From contig JAHBSK010000003.1 of NCBI GenBank assembly GCA_019639175.1, positions 248,001 to 312,000 of the forward strand: a DNA stretch of 64,000 bases. Reading direction: 5' to 3'. The notes under the pieces are model-generated. The model was given only the letters and a program-made list of their open reading frames with translations. It made no database searches and had not been told where the DNA came from. A program made the translations under genes and the position numbers. Positions 18,224 to 27,869 of the stretch are shown here, piece after piece (within the stretch, counting starts at the first letter, position 1; each line of letters opens with the position of its first letter). Source of the DNA: Acidobacteriota bacterium. Its GTDB lineage: Bacteria; Acidobacteriota; Blastocatellia; Pyrinomonadales; Pyrinomonadaceae.

Positions 18224-19372
18224 ATGAAAAAACATTTGAAACCGGTATTCTTTTTGGCTGCAGCAATGGTTCTTGCCGTGGCTTCAACCTCATTTGCCCA
18301 GACACGTCCCGCGAATCAAACCGCGCCCGGTGTTGAAGTCTTTTGGACGGAGCTTCAAAAACTCTGCGGCAAGTCGTTTGAAGGCCAGGTTGCCTCAGCA
18401 CCTGAGAACGATTCATTGAGAGGCCAAAAACTCTTGATGCACGTCCGCCAGTGTCAGGAAAACCGCATAAAGATACCGTTTGTCGTGGGCGATAATTTGT
18501 CGCGAACATGGATCCTGACAAAAAAAGGCGACCGCATCGAGCTTCGCCACGACCATCGGAAAGAGGACGGCACCGATGACCGCGTCACAATGTATGGCGG
18601 CTGGACGACCAGCACCGGGTCGGCGACGCGGCAGATGTTTCCTGCCGATGCCGAAACGGTCAAAACGCTTCCGGGCGCCGGGACAAATGTCTGGTGGATA
18701 GACCTCGTGCCGGGCGAACACTATACATACAGCGTCCGCCGCGTGGAAAGAGATCAGCCGATCAGCGTAAAGTTTGATATTTCAAAAGAGGTCGAGTCAC
18801 CGCCGGCTCCGTGGGGCTGGACAGATTCCGGTGTTGATGATTTTTGGAAAGAGCTTAACAAGCTCTGCGGCAAAGCATTTGCCGGTGTGGTCGCCGCCGA
18901 TACGTCGAACAGTCCCGATTTTGCCGGAAAGCCGCTGGTGATGCACGTCCGCTCTTGCGAAAAGGACCGCATCCGCATACCGTTCTTTGTCGGCGACGAC
19001 CGCTCGCGGACGTGGGTTCTGACGCGTAAAGGCGACCGGCTTCAGCTAAAACACGATCACCGCCACGAGGACGGCACGCCTGACAAGGTAACGATGTACG
19101 GCGGCTGGTCAACCAACTCGGGCGAGGCAATAAGGCAATTTTTCCCGGCCGATCAGGAAACCGTTTATGTGGTTGAGGCTCCTGCGGGCAATGCCCCGAC
19201 CGCAGCCGGAAATATCTGGTGGATCGAGCTTGTACCGGGAAGCCATTATTCATACAATTTGCGACGACTTGGCCGCGAACCTTCGCCCGAGGTCGGACGG
19301 CTTTTCACGGTCAGATTTGACCTGACAAAAGAGGTTCCTGCGCCGCCTGCTCCGTGGGGCTGGAAAGATTGA
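18224..19372 (+). CDS. Secreted protein with two tandem copies of an unknown domain
   Basis: A 382-residue protein with a signal peptide (ends SFAQ near residue 26). The mature chain is an internal duplication: residues about 33-190 and about 205-380 share FWxELxKLCGK, LxMHVRxC, RIxIPFxVGDxxSRTWxLTxKGDRxxLxHDHRxEDGTxDxVTMYGGW, RQxFPADxET and WWIxLVPGxHYxY. Each copy has paired cysteines that could form a disulfide. Both end in PPAPWGW. I do not recognise the domain; the two copies differ enough to be old. Confidence 0.75.
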   Translation: MKKHLKPVFFLAAAMVLAVASTSFAQTRPANQTAPGVEVFWTELQKLCGKSFEGQVASAPENDSLRGQKLLMHVRQCQENRIKIPFVVGDNLSRTWILTKKGDRIELRHDHRKEDGTDDRVTMYGGWTTSTGSATRQMFPADAETVKTLPGAGTNVWWIDLVPGEHYTYSVRRVERDQPISVKFDISKEVESPPAPWGWTDSGVDDFWKELNKLCGKAFAGVVAADTSNSPDFAGKPLVMHVRSCEKDRIRIPFFVGDDRSRTWVLTRKGDRLQLKHDHRHEDGTPDKVTMYGGWSTNSGEAIRQFFPADQETVYVVEAPAGNAPTAAGNIWWIELVPGSHYSYNLRRLGREPSPEVGRLFTVRFDLTKEVPAPPAPWGWKD

Positions 19373-19410
19373 CCTCGATTTCGGCAGCATGAATGCGCTA
19401 TCCTTGAAAT

Positions 19411-20172
19411 ATGATGAAACTCAAGTTCCTTCATATTCCTGCGGCAATAGCTGTCTTTATTTTGCTCGGTGCCGGCACTGCTTCGGCTCAGACTGCCGGA
19501 GGCGCCTCCACATCTCCCGCCGCCAAAAAAGCAACGAAAAAGCCTACAAAAACGACACGGAAACCGGCTCCGAAAACAAAGACGAAAACTCCCGCATCAC
19601 CACGCAAAACAACCACAACGCCGAGCCGAACCGCGCAACCGGCAGTGTCCAGAGATGCGGTCTATTATTTCGATCACGCGATGTATGGCTGCGGCGCGAA
19701 CGACCTTGACTGCAAGATCGAAAATTTTACAAAAGCAATAAACCTAAGCCCGAGGCTTCCGGCTCCTTATTTCAATCGGGCAGTTGTTTACTACCAAAAG
19801 AAATTCTATAACTCGGCGGTCGCCGATTATACAAAGGTTATCGAACTGGACGAGCAGAACGCCTTTGCGGCATATAACAACCGCGCCTGGACGTTTTGCC
19901 AAATGGGCCTCTTTGACAAAGCTCTGGACGACGCCGAACGCGCTCTTGAGTTAAAGCCCGATTACCCGGAAGCGTTGGACACGCGCGGCACCGCCTATAT
20001 GGGCAAAGGCGAATACCGGCTCGCGTTGGACGATTTTAATAAAGCTATCAGGCTGGCGCCGTCAAATCCTGAACTGTACCGAAGCCGGGCGGCACTTTAC
20101 AGAAAGACCGGTAAGGCGGCATTGGCACAGGCCGATGAAAGAAAGCTTGTGGAACTTGGCGGAAAATTTTAA
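19411..20172 (+). CDS. Exported tetratricopeptide repeat protein
   Basis: A 253-residue protein with a signal peptide (ends SAQT), then a low-complexity Lys/Thr/Pro-rich linker at about residues 35-80. Four or so TPR units follow (NRAVVYYQKKFYNSAVADYTKVIELD, NRAWTFCQMGLFDKALDDAERALELKPDYPEA, TRGTAYMGKGEYRLALDDFNKAIRLAP and a last partial unit). TPRs act as protein-protein scaffolds. The basic linker may contact the envelope or cell wall. It starts 38 bases after the duplicated-domain gene. Confidence 0.85.
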   Translation: MMKLKFLHIPAAIAVFILLGAGTASAQTAGGASTSPAAKKATKKPTKTTRKPAPKTKTKTPASPRKTTTTPSRTAQPAVSRDAVYYFDHAMYGCGANDLDCKIENFTKAINLSPRLPAPYFNRAVVYYQKKFYNSAVADYTKVIELDEQNAFAAYNNRAWTFCQMGLFDKALDDAERALELKPDYPEALDTRGTAYMGKGEYRLALDDFNKAIRLAPSNPELYRSRAALYRKTGKAALAQADERKLVELGGKF

Positions 20173-20177
20173 CCGAA

Positions 20178-21017
20178 ATGCTGTATCAAACATTCGCACC
20201 ACCGCCTCAGCTTGCTCCGTACGTAAGATTCTTTTGGGCGCTTGAGGATGAGGCCGATGGCGAATTCATTCACCGGTCGATAGCGGATTGCTGCGTCGAA
20301 ATGGTGTTTCATTATCGCGGCGTGTTTGATGAAATAGACCGGAACGGAATAACAGCGGCCTCGCCGCTTGCAAATATTCAGGCGCAGTCAACGCTTTACC
20401 GAAGATACGTCACGCGGCAAACCTTCGGGATCTTTGGCGTATATATGTACCCCGTTGCCTTGCCGCATCTTTTTTCGGTTCCGGCGTCAGAACTGACGAA
20501 CGTCTCGCCCGATCTTGTCTCCGCATTCGGACGCGATGGCCGACTGCTTCAGGAAAGGATGCTTGAGGCGGCTGACAACCTGACACGCGTCGCCGTCGCC
20601 AGCGAATTTCTGCTCTCAAAACTCTCTTCACAGAAACATGGCCTGCCACACATCCATCACGCGGCGCTCAGCATTCTGCGCTCGAACGGCACGGCCTCAG
20701 TTTCGGAACTTGCACAAACACACGGCCTTTCCCGACGGCAATTCGAACGTAAATTCAAGGAGTTCGCCGGACTTTCGCCAAAGCTCTATTCACGCATCGC
20801 CCGGTTTCAGGCGGCAACGCAATTCAAATTTGCCGGCTGCCGCGACCTGGCCGAGATCGCATATTCGTGCGGCTATTACGACCAGAGCCATTTTTCCAAC
20901 GAGTTTCGCGAATTTTCAGGCTACACGCCGGCCCAATATTTTTTGAATGAAGCCGAAGGAACACAGTATATAAACTCTGAAGAGATGTCGCATTTTTCCA
21001 ATACACCGGGCGGTTAA
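20178..21017 (+). CDS. AraC family transcriptional regulator
   Basis: A 279-residue protein with an N-terminal DUF6597-like sensor region (QTFAPPPQLAPYVRFFWALE) and a C-terminal AraC DNA-binding domain at about residues 165-255. The two helix-turn-helix units are visible: VSELAQTHGLSRRQFERKFKEFAGLSPKLYSRIARF and LAEIAYSCGYYDQSHFSNEFREFSGYTPAQY. It probably controls the two small enzyme-like genes that follow on the same strand, but this is only positional inference. Confidence 0.9.
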   Translation: MLYQTFAPPPQLAPYVRFFWALEDEADGEFIHRSIADCCVEMVFHYRGVFDEIDRNGITAASPLANIQAQSTLYRRYVTRQTFGIFGVYMYPVALPHLFSVPASELTNVSPDLVSAFGRDGRLLQERMLEAADNLTRVAVASEFLLSKLSSQKHGLPHIHHAALSILRSNGTASVSELAQTHGLSRRQFERKFKEFAGLSPKLYSRIARFQAATQFKFAGCRDLAEIAYSCGYYDQSHFSNEFREFSGYTPAQYFLNEAEGTQYINSEEMSHFSNTPGG

Positions 21018-21074
21018 CAAGGTTAGCATCAGAACATCCCGGGCGAAATATCACAAGATCTCCGCTCCGAAGGA

Positions 21075-21500
21075 ATGGTTATGAACTACGTGTCAGACAA
21101 GACCGCTGCCGATATGACCGCCGACGAAAAGGCGGTCTTTGAGGTCTCAGAAATGTGGGCAAAGGCAATGATCGGGAACGATGCCGAAGCCATCGGCTCT
21201 TTTATGGCCGATGACTGGCAGATGGTCTCAAAATTCGGCGTTACCGACAAACCCGGTTTTCTTGCCTTTATCGCTTCGGGCGACCTTATGCATTCCGCAA
21301 TGGATCTGCGTGAATTGGCCACTGTCACCGTTCGCGGCGATACGGCAATTTTCATCGGACGCGTGACGAACACCGCAAATTATCGCGGACAAACGTTCGA
21401 AGCCGATGAATGGACGACCGACGTGTTTGTCAGGAGAGGCGACACGTGGAAATGCGTTCTGACACACATCACCGACGCGGTGGAACGTCCGGGAAAATAA
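21075..21500 (+). CDS. NTF2-like (SnoaL/DUF4440) protein
   Basis: A 141-residue protein with the NTF2-like cone fold pattern: an N-terminal helix (EMWAKAMIGNDAEAIGSFMADDWQMVS), a strand with FLAFIASGDL, then a curved sheet ending VRRGDTWKCVLTHIT. Members include small hydrolases, isomerases and ligand-binding proteins. No catalytic residues point to one reaction. An AAGGAATGGTT stretch upstream supports the ATG at 21075. It is followed 22 bases later by a VOC protein. Confidence 0.78.
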   Translation: MVMNYVSDKTAADMTADEKAVFEVSEMWAKAMIGNDAEAIGSFMADDWQMVSKFGVTDKPGFLAFIASGDLMHSAMDLRELATVTVRGDTAIFIGRVTNTANYRGQTFEADEWTTDVFVRRGDTWKCVLTHITDAVERPGK

Positions 21501-21522
21501 TGATCGCAAGGAGTTAATATTT

Positions 21523-21897
21523 ATGAGCACACCAGAACACTATTCACCCGTAATGCCGTATTATATCGTGCCGGACACGGCGGGTTTCATTGCATTTATC
21601 ACCAACGTTTTCAATGCCAAAGAAATGCTGACAGTGCCGAGTGAGGACGGGTCGCTGATGCATGGCGAATATTCCATCAACGGCGGAACGATAATGTTCG
21701 GCCAGGCAAGCGAAGAATGGAAAAGCTGTACCTGCGGCGTTTTTGTCCTGACGGAAGATGTTGACGCCACATATAAGCTCGGGCTGGAGAACGGAGCGGC
21801 CGGAAATCAGGAACCCGGCGACCGCGGTTACGGGCGATCTGCCGGGTTCATAGATAAGTGGGGAAATCAATGGTGGATCAATTCCCCGGATATGTAA
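21523..21897 (+). CDS. VOC (glyoxalase/bleomycin-resistance fold) protein
   Basis: A 124-residue protein of the vicinal-oxygen-chelate superfamily, closest in pattern to PhnB-like proteins: PYYIVPDTAGFIAFITNVFNAKE, then HGEYSINGGTIMFGQ, VFVLTEDVDATYKLGLENGA and a terminal GFIDKWGNQWWI. An AAGGAG ribosome site precedes the ATG. Function unknown; the AraC-NTF2-VOC arrangement is a common small stress or detoxification layout. Confidence 0.85.
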   Translation: MSTPEHYSPVMPYYIVPDTAGFIAFITNVFNAKEMLTVPSEDGSLMHGEYSINGGTIMFGQASEEWKSCTCGVFVLTEDVDATYKLGLENGAAGNQEPGDRGYGRSAGFIDKWGNQWWINSPDM

Positions 21898-21906
21898 CTA
21901 TCAGAG

Positions 21907-22974
21907 CTATTTCTGCTCGGTCTTGGCAAAATAACCGTTCCGATGGGTAAGCTTGATCTTCTGCTTTTTCATATCGGCGTTGACAAGCCTTACCTCTATC
22001 GTCCGGTAAGAACCGTCGCGGGCGCGATTGGTCGGCTCGTATGCCAGCAGATATTGCGAACGCATCTCTTCCTGTATCTGCCTGAAGGCCGCTCTCAGTT
22101 CTCCCTCGTCCTTTGGAAAATATGCCCGGCCGCCTGTGCGGTCGGATATTTTATTAAGAGCGCCTTTGTCCACGTTGAAACGAAAATTGTCGCCAATGCC
22201 TATTGAATAAATTACTGCCTCAGCCTTTAACGCAGCATTCACGGCGTCATCCAGCTTTTTCTTGCCCGACGTATTATCACCATCGGAAAGCAGTATGATC
22301 GCACGTCGCGTGCGTTCCGGCGCGGGGCCGAGTATCTCCTCAGATGTGACCCAGATAGCGTCCCAGATAGCGGTTGAGCCTTGCAGTATCTGATTGTCCG
22401 AGGATATCGGCGGAGTTCCCAAGATCACATTTCCACCGATGTATCCCGCCGGCGGAGTGAATTTGACCCTTTCTATCGCTCTGCGAAGCCGGGTCATATT
22501 GTTGGTCATTCCCTGTTCCAGAGTTGCCTCGCCCGTAAACGAAACAACAGCCACCTCATCACGGTCAGGCCGTATGACAGAATCGAGGAACGTTATCGCC
22601 GCCGCTTTTTCCTCGGGCAAAGTGCGCTGCTGGGAAACGCTTGTATCAATAAGAATGGTCAGGCTCAGCGGCAGATCGACCTGTCTGGAAAAATCGATTA
22701 TTTCCTGCAGCTCGCCGTTCTCAAAGACCTGTATGTCGCTTGAGGCCATGTCCAAAAGCAGCCTGCGGTCCTTGTCCTGAGCGGTAAACAGGACATTCAC
22801 CGCCTCGGTATCGATCTTCAAGACCTCGTCATCCTCTTCGATCGGCGGCGTCGGTTCAGGTATGGCGGTCTGCGAATTTACGCTGTGAGTCCCGGCAAAC
22901 TCCGTCCCGAACAATGAGAGAGCCAGCATTGCCCCAACGGCAAATAAGATCACCAAATTCCTGTGTTTCAACAT
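21907..22974 (-). CDS. Secreted VWA-domain protein (acidobacterial VWFA-related type), paralogue 1
   Basis: A 355-residue protein when started at ATG 22974, which has a GAGGT site seven bases upstream and gives a signal peptide straight away (MLKHRNLVILFAVGAML); a longer upstream frame exists but is less likely. After a Pro/Glu linker comes a strand domain (FTAQDKDRRLLLDMASSDIQVFENGELQEI), then a von Willebrand A domain with the MIDAS motif DTSVS and later LLSDGDNTSG. This matches the VWFA-related family abundant in Acidobacteriota. It lies next to a paralogue on the same strand. Confidence 0.88.
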   Translation of the reverse strand: MLKHRNLVILFAVGAMLALSLFGTEFAGTHSVNSQTAIPEPTPPIEEDDEVLKIDTEAVNVLFTAQDKDRRLLLDMASSDIQVFENGELQEIIDFSRQVDLPLSLTILIDTSVSQQRTLPEEKAAAITFLDSVIRPDRDEVAVVSFTGEATLEQGMTNNMTRLRRAIERVKFTPPAGYIGGNVILGTPPISSDNQILQGSTAIWDAIWVTSEEILGPAPERTRRAIILLSDGDNTSGKKKLDDAVNAALKAEAVIYSIGIGDNFRFNVDKGALNKISDRTGGRAYFPKDEGELRAAFRQIQEEMRSQYLLAYEPTNRARDGSYRTIEVRLVNADMKKQKIKLTHRNGYFAKTEQK

Positions 22975-23016
22975 TTCAATACCTCTTTTCCTTGTAGGAG
23001 ATCGCACACAGGCAAC

Positions 23017-24003
23017 CTATTTCAGGCTGTCCTGGATCGCTCGATAACTCTTCTTTGTGCGAATGTTGTATCCCTTTGTTTTGCTTTTATCCGTAAAGCG
23101 AACCTCGATCTTGCGTTCCCTGCCGTCGTAGTTCTGATTGGCCGGACGATAAGTGACAATGTATTGTCCGCGCAGTTCTTCGGAGATGCGTTTGAACGCC
23201 CGTTCAAGCTCCAGCATGTCTCCGGTAAAGAAAGCCTGGCCGCCGGTTTCCTCACATAGCCGCGTCAGATATTTGTCGCCCTTATCCTTGACCGTTCCTG
23301 CTTCAACACCGGGAACCGACCCGAGAAACCCTGCTTTCGTCGAAATGCCAAAGATCGTGGTCTCTGTCCGTTGGGCAATGTCTATCGCATCGGCGATGGT
23401 CGCTCTGCTGAAAGTATCGTCCCCGTCTGTTATCAGAACTATCACACGCCTGCCCGGAACATTTCTTAATTTTTCATCTGAAAATGTCCATATCGCATCA
23501 TAAAGAGCTGTCTGAGAACCGGTCTTTTTTACCGTTTCCACCGAACGGTCAAGCAGGTCGAGCTTGTCGGTAAAATCCTGATGAAGCAGGACCTCATTAT
23601 CAAAGGTCATGAACGCCGCCTGGTCTTTTCTCAGGCGCGTCACCGTGTAGATAAAATTCTTTGCCGCTTCTTTTGAGAATTTCAATTTTCCGGCAGTTGA
23701 CGGTGAAGTGTCCATCAGAACGCCGACAAACACCGGCGGATTGGTCTGCTCATCGCTGAAGAAAGTTATCTCCTGTTCGACACCGTCTTCCAGAATGATG
23801 AAATCGCCGCGTGTCAATCCGGACACAAGCTCATTCTTTTTTCTTGTGACCGTAACGGGCAGCCGCACCTCAAAGGTCTTGACCGGTTGGCTGACGTCAT
23901 CAGGCGGCGGAGTGGGTAACGCCTGCTGGCCGTAGGCCGGGCCGACAAGAACGAAAAACAGTCCCGCCAGAAACAAATTGGTTAAAAGAAATGATCTCCT
24001 CAT
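23017..24003 (-). CDS. Secreted VWA-domain protein, paralogue 2
   Basis: A 328-residue protein with a signal peptide (ends AYGQ) and the same layout as the downstream gene: a short beta domain (LVSGLTRGDFIILEDGVEQEI) followed by a VWA domain with MIDAS residues DTSPS and LITDGDDTFS. Both end in a similar region (SEELRGQYIVTYRPANQNYDGRERKIEVRF). The pair probably arose by tandem duplication and is likely one operon, 42 bases apart. The family function is unknown; VWA domains bind metal-dependent protein ligands. Confidence 0.88.
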   Translation of the reverse strand: MRRSFLLTNLFLAGLFFVLVGPAYGQQALPTPPPDDVSQPVKTFEVRLPVTVTRKKNELVSGLTRGDFIILEDGVEQEITFFSDEQTNPPVFVGVLMDTSPSTAGKLKFSKEAAKNFIYTVTRLRKDQAAFMTFDNEVLLHQDFTDKLDLLDRSVETVKKTGSQTALYDAIWTFSDEKLRNVPGRRVIVLITDGDDTFSRATIADAIDIAQRTETTIFGISTKAGFLGSVPGVEAGTVKDKGDKYLTRLCEETGGQAFFTGDMLELERAFKRISEELRGQYIVTYRPANQNYDGRERKIEVRFTDKSKTKGYNIRTKKSYRAIQDSLK

Positions 24004-24143
24004 AATTCAGTTGATGTGATCGACATTGGATCAGGTTTTGGATGCCGAAAAGCCACGTTTTGTTGTCTTTTCTAAAATGAAAAGTATAGCAAATATCGCC
24101 CTTTGAGGCATAAAGCATTATAATTAAAGGAATTTTTGCGAAT

Positions 24144-25559
24144 ATGGCCGTTTTTTATCAGATGGCTGCTTTCGCGGCTTCTGACCTGACCAATATGGAC
24201 CCGAACATTTTTAGAGAATACGACATCCGCGGTATCGTCGGCACACAACTGACCGACGAAACAGTTGCAACGCTTGCACGCGCCTTGGGCACCTTTTACC
24301 GAAAGAACGATGCTAAGAAGATCGTGATCGGCTATGATGCCCGCGAAAGTTCGCCGCGTTTTTGCGAACTGATGAAAAATGGGCTGAACGCCAGCGGCTG
24401 CGACGTTCTGCTTATCGGCATGGTCCCGACGCCGATGCTCTATCACGCTGTTTATACGATGGAAGTTGACGGCGGCGTGATGATAACCGGCTCTCACAAT
24501 CCGCCCGACCACAACGGATTCAAGATATGCCTCGGCAAAGGAACGCTTTTCGGCGCGCAGATACAGGAAATAAAACAGATCGCCTTCGCGGGCGAATTTG
24601 CCGAAGGAACAGGCTCCGTTTCAGAGGAAAATCATCTGAACGCCTATTGCCTTGACGTCGTTTCGAACATAAAAATGGGCGACAGAAAGCTGAAGGTCGT
24701 CGTTGACAGCGGCAACGGCATGGGCGGCGTCACCGGCATCCCGATCTTTCAGGTTTTGGGCATAAATATGATCGAATTGTTCTCAAAACCCGATTCGACC
24801 TTTCCAAATCATCATCCCGATCCGACCGTCGTGGAAAATCTTCAGCATCTTATCCGCTCGGTGCGTGAATTTGAGGCCGATTTCGGCATCGCATTTGACG
24901 GCGACGGCGACCGCATCGGCGTCGTTGATGAAAATGGCCGCATCATCTGGGGCGATGAGCTTATGGTGCTGCTTTCGCGCGCGGTGCTGAGAGAAAAGCC
25001 CGGTTCGACCATCATCGCCGAGGTAAAATGCTCGCAGCGTCTTTTTGACGACATCAAGGCAAAAGGCGGCAAGGCCGTGATGTGGAAGGCCGGACATTCG
25101 CTCATCAAGGCAAAGATGAAAGAGACCGGAGCGGCACTTGCAGGCGAAATGAGCGGCCACATTTTCTTCGCCGACCGCTATTTCGGATTTGACGACGCTG
25201 CCTATGCCGGAGCGCGCCTGATGGAACTGATGTCAAAGACCGAAGGGCCGCTTTCGGCTTTGCTTTCAGACCTGCCCGAAACATTCTCAACGCCCGAGCT
25301 TCGCGTTGACTGCTCTGACGAAAAGAAATTTGAGGTCGTCCGCCGCGTTGCTGATGAATTTTCAAAAACGCACGAAGTGCTGACCATAGACGGCGCGAGG
25401 ATCTTGTTTGAAAAAGGCTGGGGCCTCGTCCGCGCGTCGAACACACAGGCGATACTTGTTCTGCGTTTTGAGGCCGAGACCGAAGATGACCTTATCGAGA
25501 TACAGCAAACGGTCGAAGCAAAGGTCACTGCCCTCATTGCCTCGACCGCCGCTGCTTGA
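24144..25559 (+). CDS. Phosphomannomutase/phosphoglucomutase
   Basis: A 471-residue alpha-D-phosphohexomutase. The phosphoserine loop is G-V-M-I-T-G-S117-H-N-P-P, the metal loop is FDGDGDRIGVVD, the sugar-binding loop is GEMSGH, and the C-terminal phosphate-binding loop is VRASNTQAIL. It interconverts hexose 1- and 6-phosphates for nucleotide sugar synthesis. An AAAGGA site supports ATG 24144; ATG 24195 (MDPNIFREYDIRG) is a plausible shorter start that matches the family's usual N-terminus. Confidence 0.92.
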   Translation: MAVFYQMAAFAASDLTNMDPNIFREYDIRGIVGTQLTDETVATLARALGTFYRKNDAKKIVIGYDARESSPRFCELMKNGLNASGCDVLLIGMVPTPMLYHAVYTMEVDGGVMITGSHNPPDHNGFKICLGKGTLFGAQIQEIKQIAFAGEFAEGTGSVSEENHLNAYCLDVVSNIKMGDRKLKVVVDSGNGMGGVTGIPIFQVLGINMIELFSKPDSTFPNHHPDPTVVENLQHLIRSVREFEADFGIAFDGDGDRIGVVDENGRIIWGDELMVLLSRAVLREKPGSTIIAEVKCSQRLFDDIKAKGGKAVMWKAGHSLIKAKMKETGAALAGEMSGHIFFADRYFGFDDAAYAGARLMELMSKTEGPLSALLSDLPETFSTPELRVDCSDEKKFEVVRRVADEFSKTHEVLTIDGARILFEKGWGLVRASNTQAILVLRFEAETEDDLIEIQQTVEAKVTALIASTAAA

Positions 25560-25580
25560 TGCGCAAATAGGACTATCCGC

Positions 25581-26999
25581 TTAGGGGAAAATACCGAGTT
25601 CCATATAGCTGACGGCTATCTTGTCGATCGAATTGACGAAAGCGGCCGTGCGCATATTGTCCAGTCCGTATTGCCGTGCCGTTTCGTGTATCTGGGCATT
25701 GGCGGAGATCATCGTTTCTTCCAATCCTGAGTAAACAAGGTCAGATTCATCAGCGCCGCGCGCGGCCATGCTTCTTTCTTCCGGCGTCAGCGGACGCCCT
25801 GTTTCCTTTTCGACGAGCGTCAGGATGCGGTCGTAGGCGGACTGCTCAAAGCGTTTTTCGATCCTGCCAAACCTTACACGCGAAAGATTTTTCAGCCATT
25901 CAAAATACGAAACCGTAACACCGCCGGCATTTATGTAAAGGTCGGGGACTATCAAAATGCCTTTTTGCAAAAGAATGTCCTCAGCGGCTGCGGTCACAGG
26001 CCCGTTTGCCGCTTCAACGATCATCTTGGCGTTGATGCGCGGAGCATTGTCGCTGGTTATCTGATTTTCCAGAGCAGCGGGAATCAGGATGTCGCATTCC
26101 ATCTCCAGCCCGGCTTCACGGTTTTCCAGATCCGCCGCTCCTGCAAAACCGAGTATCGAACCTGTCTCTTTTCTGTGGGCCATCAAATCTTCGAGGTCGA
26201 TACCGTCGGGCTTTGAGATGGCTCCTTCGTATTCGGAAACGCCAACCAATATCGCCCCGTCTTCGATAAAGAATTTAGCAGCGTGATAACCAACATTCCC
26301 AAGTCCCTGCACGACGAATTTCTTGCCTTCGAGGCCGAGAGGCAGCCCGAGCTTTTTCATATCGTCCGGGTCGTTGCAAATCTCGCGCGTTCCGTAGAAA
26401 ACACCTAATCCGGTGGCTTCCTTGCGGCCGCGGATTCCGCCCTGCCCTACCGATTTTCCGGTAACACAGCCAAGCGCGTCTATCTGTTCGGGATGAAACG
26501 CCTGATATGTATCGGCGATCCACGCCATTTCACGCGGCCCCGAACCGTAATCGGGCGCCGGAACGTCCAACGCCGGCCCGATGAAATTCTTTTTGATAAG
26601 CTCCGCCGTGTAGCGGCGCGTTATGCGCTCGAGCTGTTCGACCGAATAGTTCTTTACATTGACCTTGATAGCTCCCTTGGCGCCGCCGAACGGAACATCG
26701 ACTATCGCGCATTTATAGGTCATCAGCGTAGCAAGCGCCACTACTTCGTCCTCATTGGCATCGTCAGAATATCTGATGCCGCCTTTGACAGGCAGTTTAT
26801 GGTGGCTGTGCTGTGCCCGCCAGGCCTTTATGACCTCATAGCCGTTTTCGGTGCGGATCGGGAACTGCATTGAATAAACGGCGTTGCAAACGCGTATTTG
26901 ATTAAGCAGGCCTTCTGGATGCTTTGTAACCGCCGCCGCCTTGTTAAAATAATGATCAACACTGGCCAGAAATTTCCGGCCGTCGTCATTCGAGCTCAT
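25581..26999 (-). CDS. Glu/Leu/Phe/Val-type glutamate dehydrogenase
   Basis: A 472-residue NAD(P)-dependent amino acid dehydrogenase, most like glutamate dehydrogenase. Substrate-binding KGGIRYSDD (K72) and the catalytic-lysine motif PFGGAKGAI (K108) are intact, followed by the Rossmann loop [15 protein letters not shown] and the conserved [12 protein letters not shown] segment. A strong AGGAGA ribosome site precedes the start. It links 2-oxoglutarate and ammonia metabolism. It converges with the phosphohexomutase gene, 21 bases apart. Confidence 0.93.
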   Translation of the reverse strand: MSSNDDGRKFLASVDHYFNKAAAVTKHPEGLLNQIRVCNAVYSMQFPIRTENGYEVIKAWRAQHSHHKLPVKGGIRYSDDANEDEVVALATLMTYKCAIVDVPFGGAKGAIKVNVKNYSVEQLERITRRYTAELIKKNFIGPALDVPAPDYGSGPREMAWIADTYQAFHPEQIDALGCVTGKSVGQGGIRGRKEATGLGVFYGTREICNDPDDMKKLGLPLGLEGKKFVVQGLGNVGYHAAKFFIEDGAILVGVSEYEGAISKPDGIDLEDLMAHRKETGSILGFAGAADLENREAGLEMECDILIPAALENQITSDNAPRINAKMIVEAANGPVTAAAEDILLQKGILIVPDLYINAGGVTVSYFEWLKNLSRVRFGRIEKRFEQSAYDRILTLVEKETGRPLTPEERSMAARGADESDLVYSGLEETMISANAQIHETARQYGLDNMRTAAFVNSIDKIAVSYMELGIFP

Positions 27000-27185
27000 T
27001 TGAATCTCTCCTGAAAATCTTTTATGTATTCACAGAAAATAAGGTCATTTTCTTTACTTATTAGAACATAACTGATGATAATCGGCGAACGGGAAGGGCC
27101 GTGATACATCCTTTGGGCAAAAGTCGCGTATGAAGTGGCGGCGTTCTGTGTTTACACACGCCGATCTTATGAAGGAGTTCTATTT

Positions 27186-27677
27186 ATGAGGCAATACATA
27201 AACGCATTTTTATTCGCAGGAGCGGTTATTTTTGGAGCGGGAACCGTTTCCGTTTTCGCCCAGCAGGCGGACGTAACGGGCTATTGGAAGAACGGCAGCG
27301 TCGGAGCCGTTCAATATCAAAACAGGACGACAGGGGCGACAAAACCCGGCCGCGGCAGCCTTTTTTCATACAAATTTCTGCCGAACGGAACCTACGAGTT
27401 CATCGGGTACATGGAAACGACAATGTATAACTGCACGTCCACGCTTTTTAACGAAATAAAGGGCAAATACCGCGTCGAAGGCTCCAGTATTCACCTGACA
27501 CCATCGCGTGACTTTTGGAAGAATACAAACTCCTGCGCCGCCAGCGGCAATAAACAGCGAACCCAGACACCAAAAAAGAAAACCGTCACCTTTGAACTTC
27601 GCCGCGACGAATACGGCAACGGCCTCATCTGCATCGAGGACGGCGGCGAAACGTGTTACAGAAAAGAGGAGGAATGA
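27186..27677 (+). CDS. Small secreted protein of unknown function
   Basis: Started at ATG 27186 because of an AAGGAG site just upstream, which gives 163 residues beginning with a signal peptide (INAFLFAGAVIFGAG, cleaved near VFAQ). The mature part reads VTGYWKNGSVGAVQYQN, then a KFLPNGTYEFIGYMETTMYNC segment and two more cysteines (NSCAAS, ETCYRKEEE), suggesting a small disulfide-containing beta barrel resembling lipocalin-like secreted proteins. No family assigned. Confidence 0.7.
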   Translation: MRQYINAFLFAGAVIFGAGTVSVFAQQADVTGYWKNGSVGAVQYQNRTTGATKPGRGSLFSYKFLPNGTYEFIGYMETTMYNCTSTLFNEIKGKYRVEGSSIHLTPSRDFWKNTNSCAASGNKQRTQTPKKKTVTFELRRDEYGNGLICIEDGGETCYRKEEE

Positions 27678-27796
27678 AAAGGTAGTCTCCCATGTGCCAC
27701 GCGAAAAGGACTACGGTAGGTCACCAACCACAGCCCTTTTATCAGTTCGTAAAAAAACAATGACATAAATCTTGAACCTGAGAATTGCCATGAAAC

Positions 27797-27825
27797 TTTC
27801 ATTCGTTTTTTGCCTTCTTTTTGTT
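27797..27825. repeat. 29-bp direct repeat, left copy
   Basis: This stretch is identical over 29 bases to 29276-29304 inside the lepA 3' end, and similarity extends a few bases further on each side. Here it lies in non-coding DNA downstream of the AAA ATPase gene. The two copies bracket that AT-rich gene, as expected if a segment was inserted at or duplicated from the lepA end. Confidence 0.85.
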
Positions 27826-27869
27826 GTTTGAGTTTACACTAAATGATCAGTTGTATAATCACAACTCAT

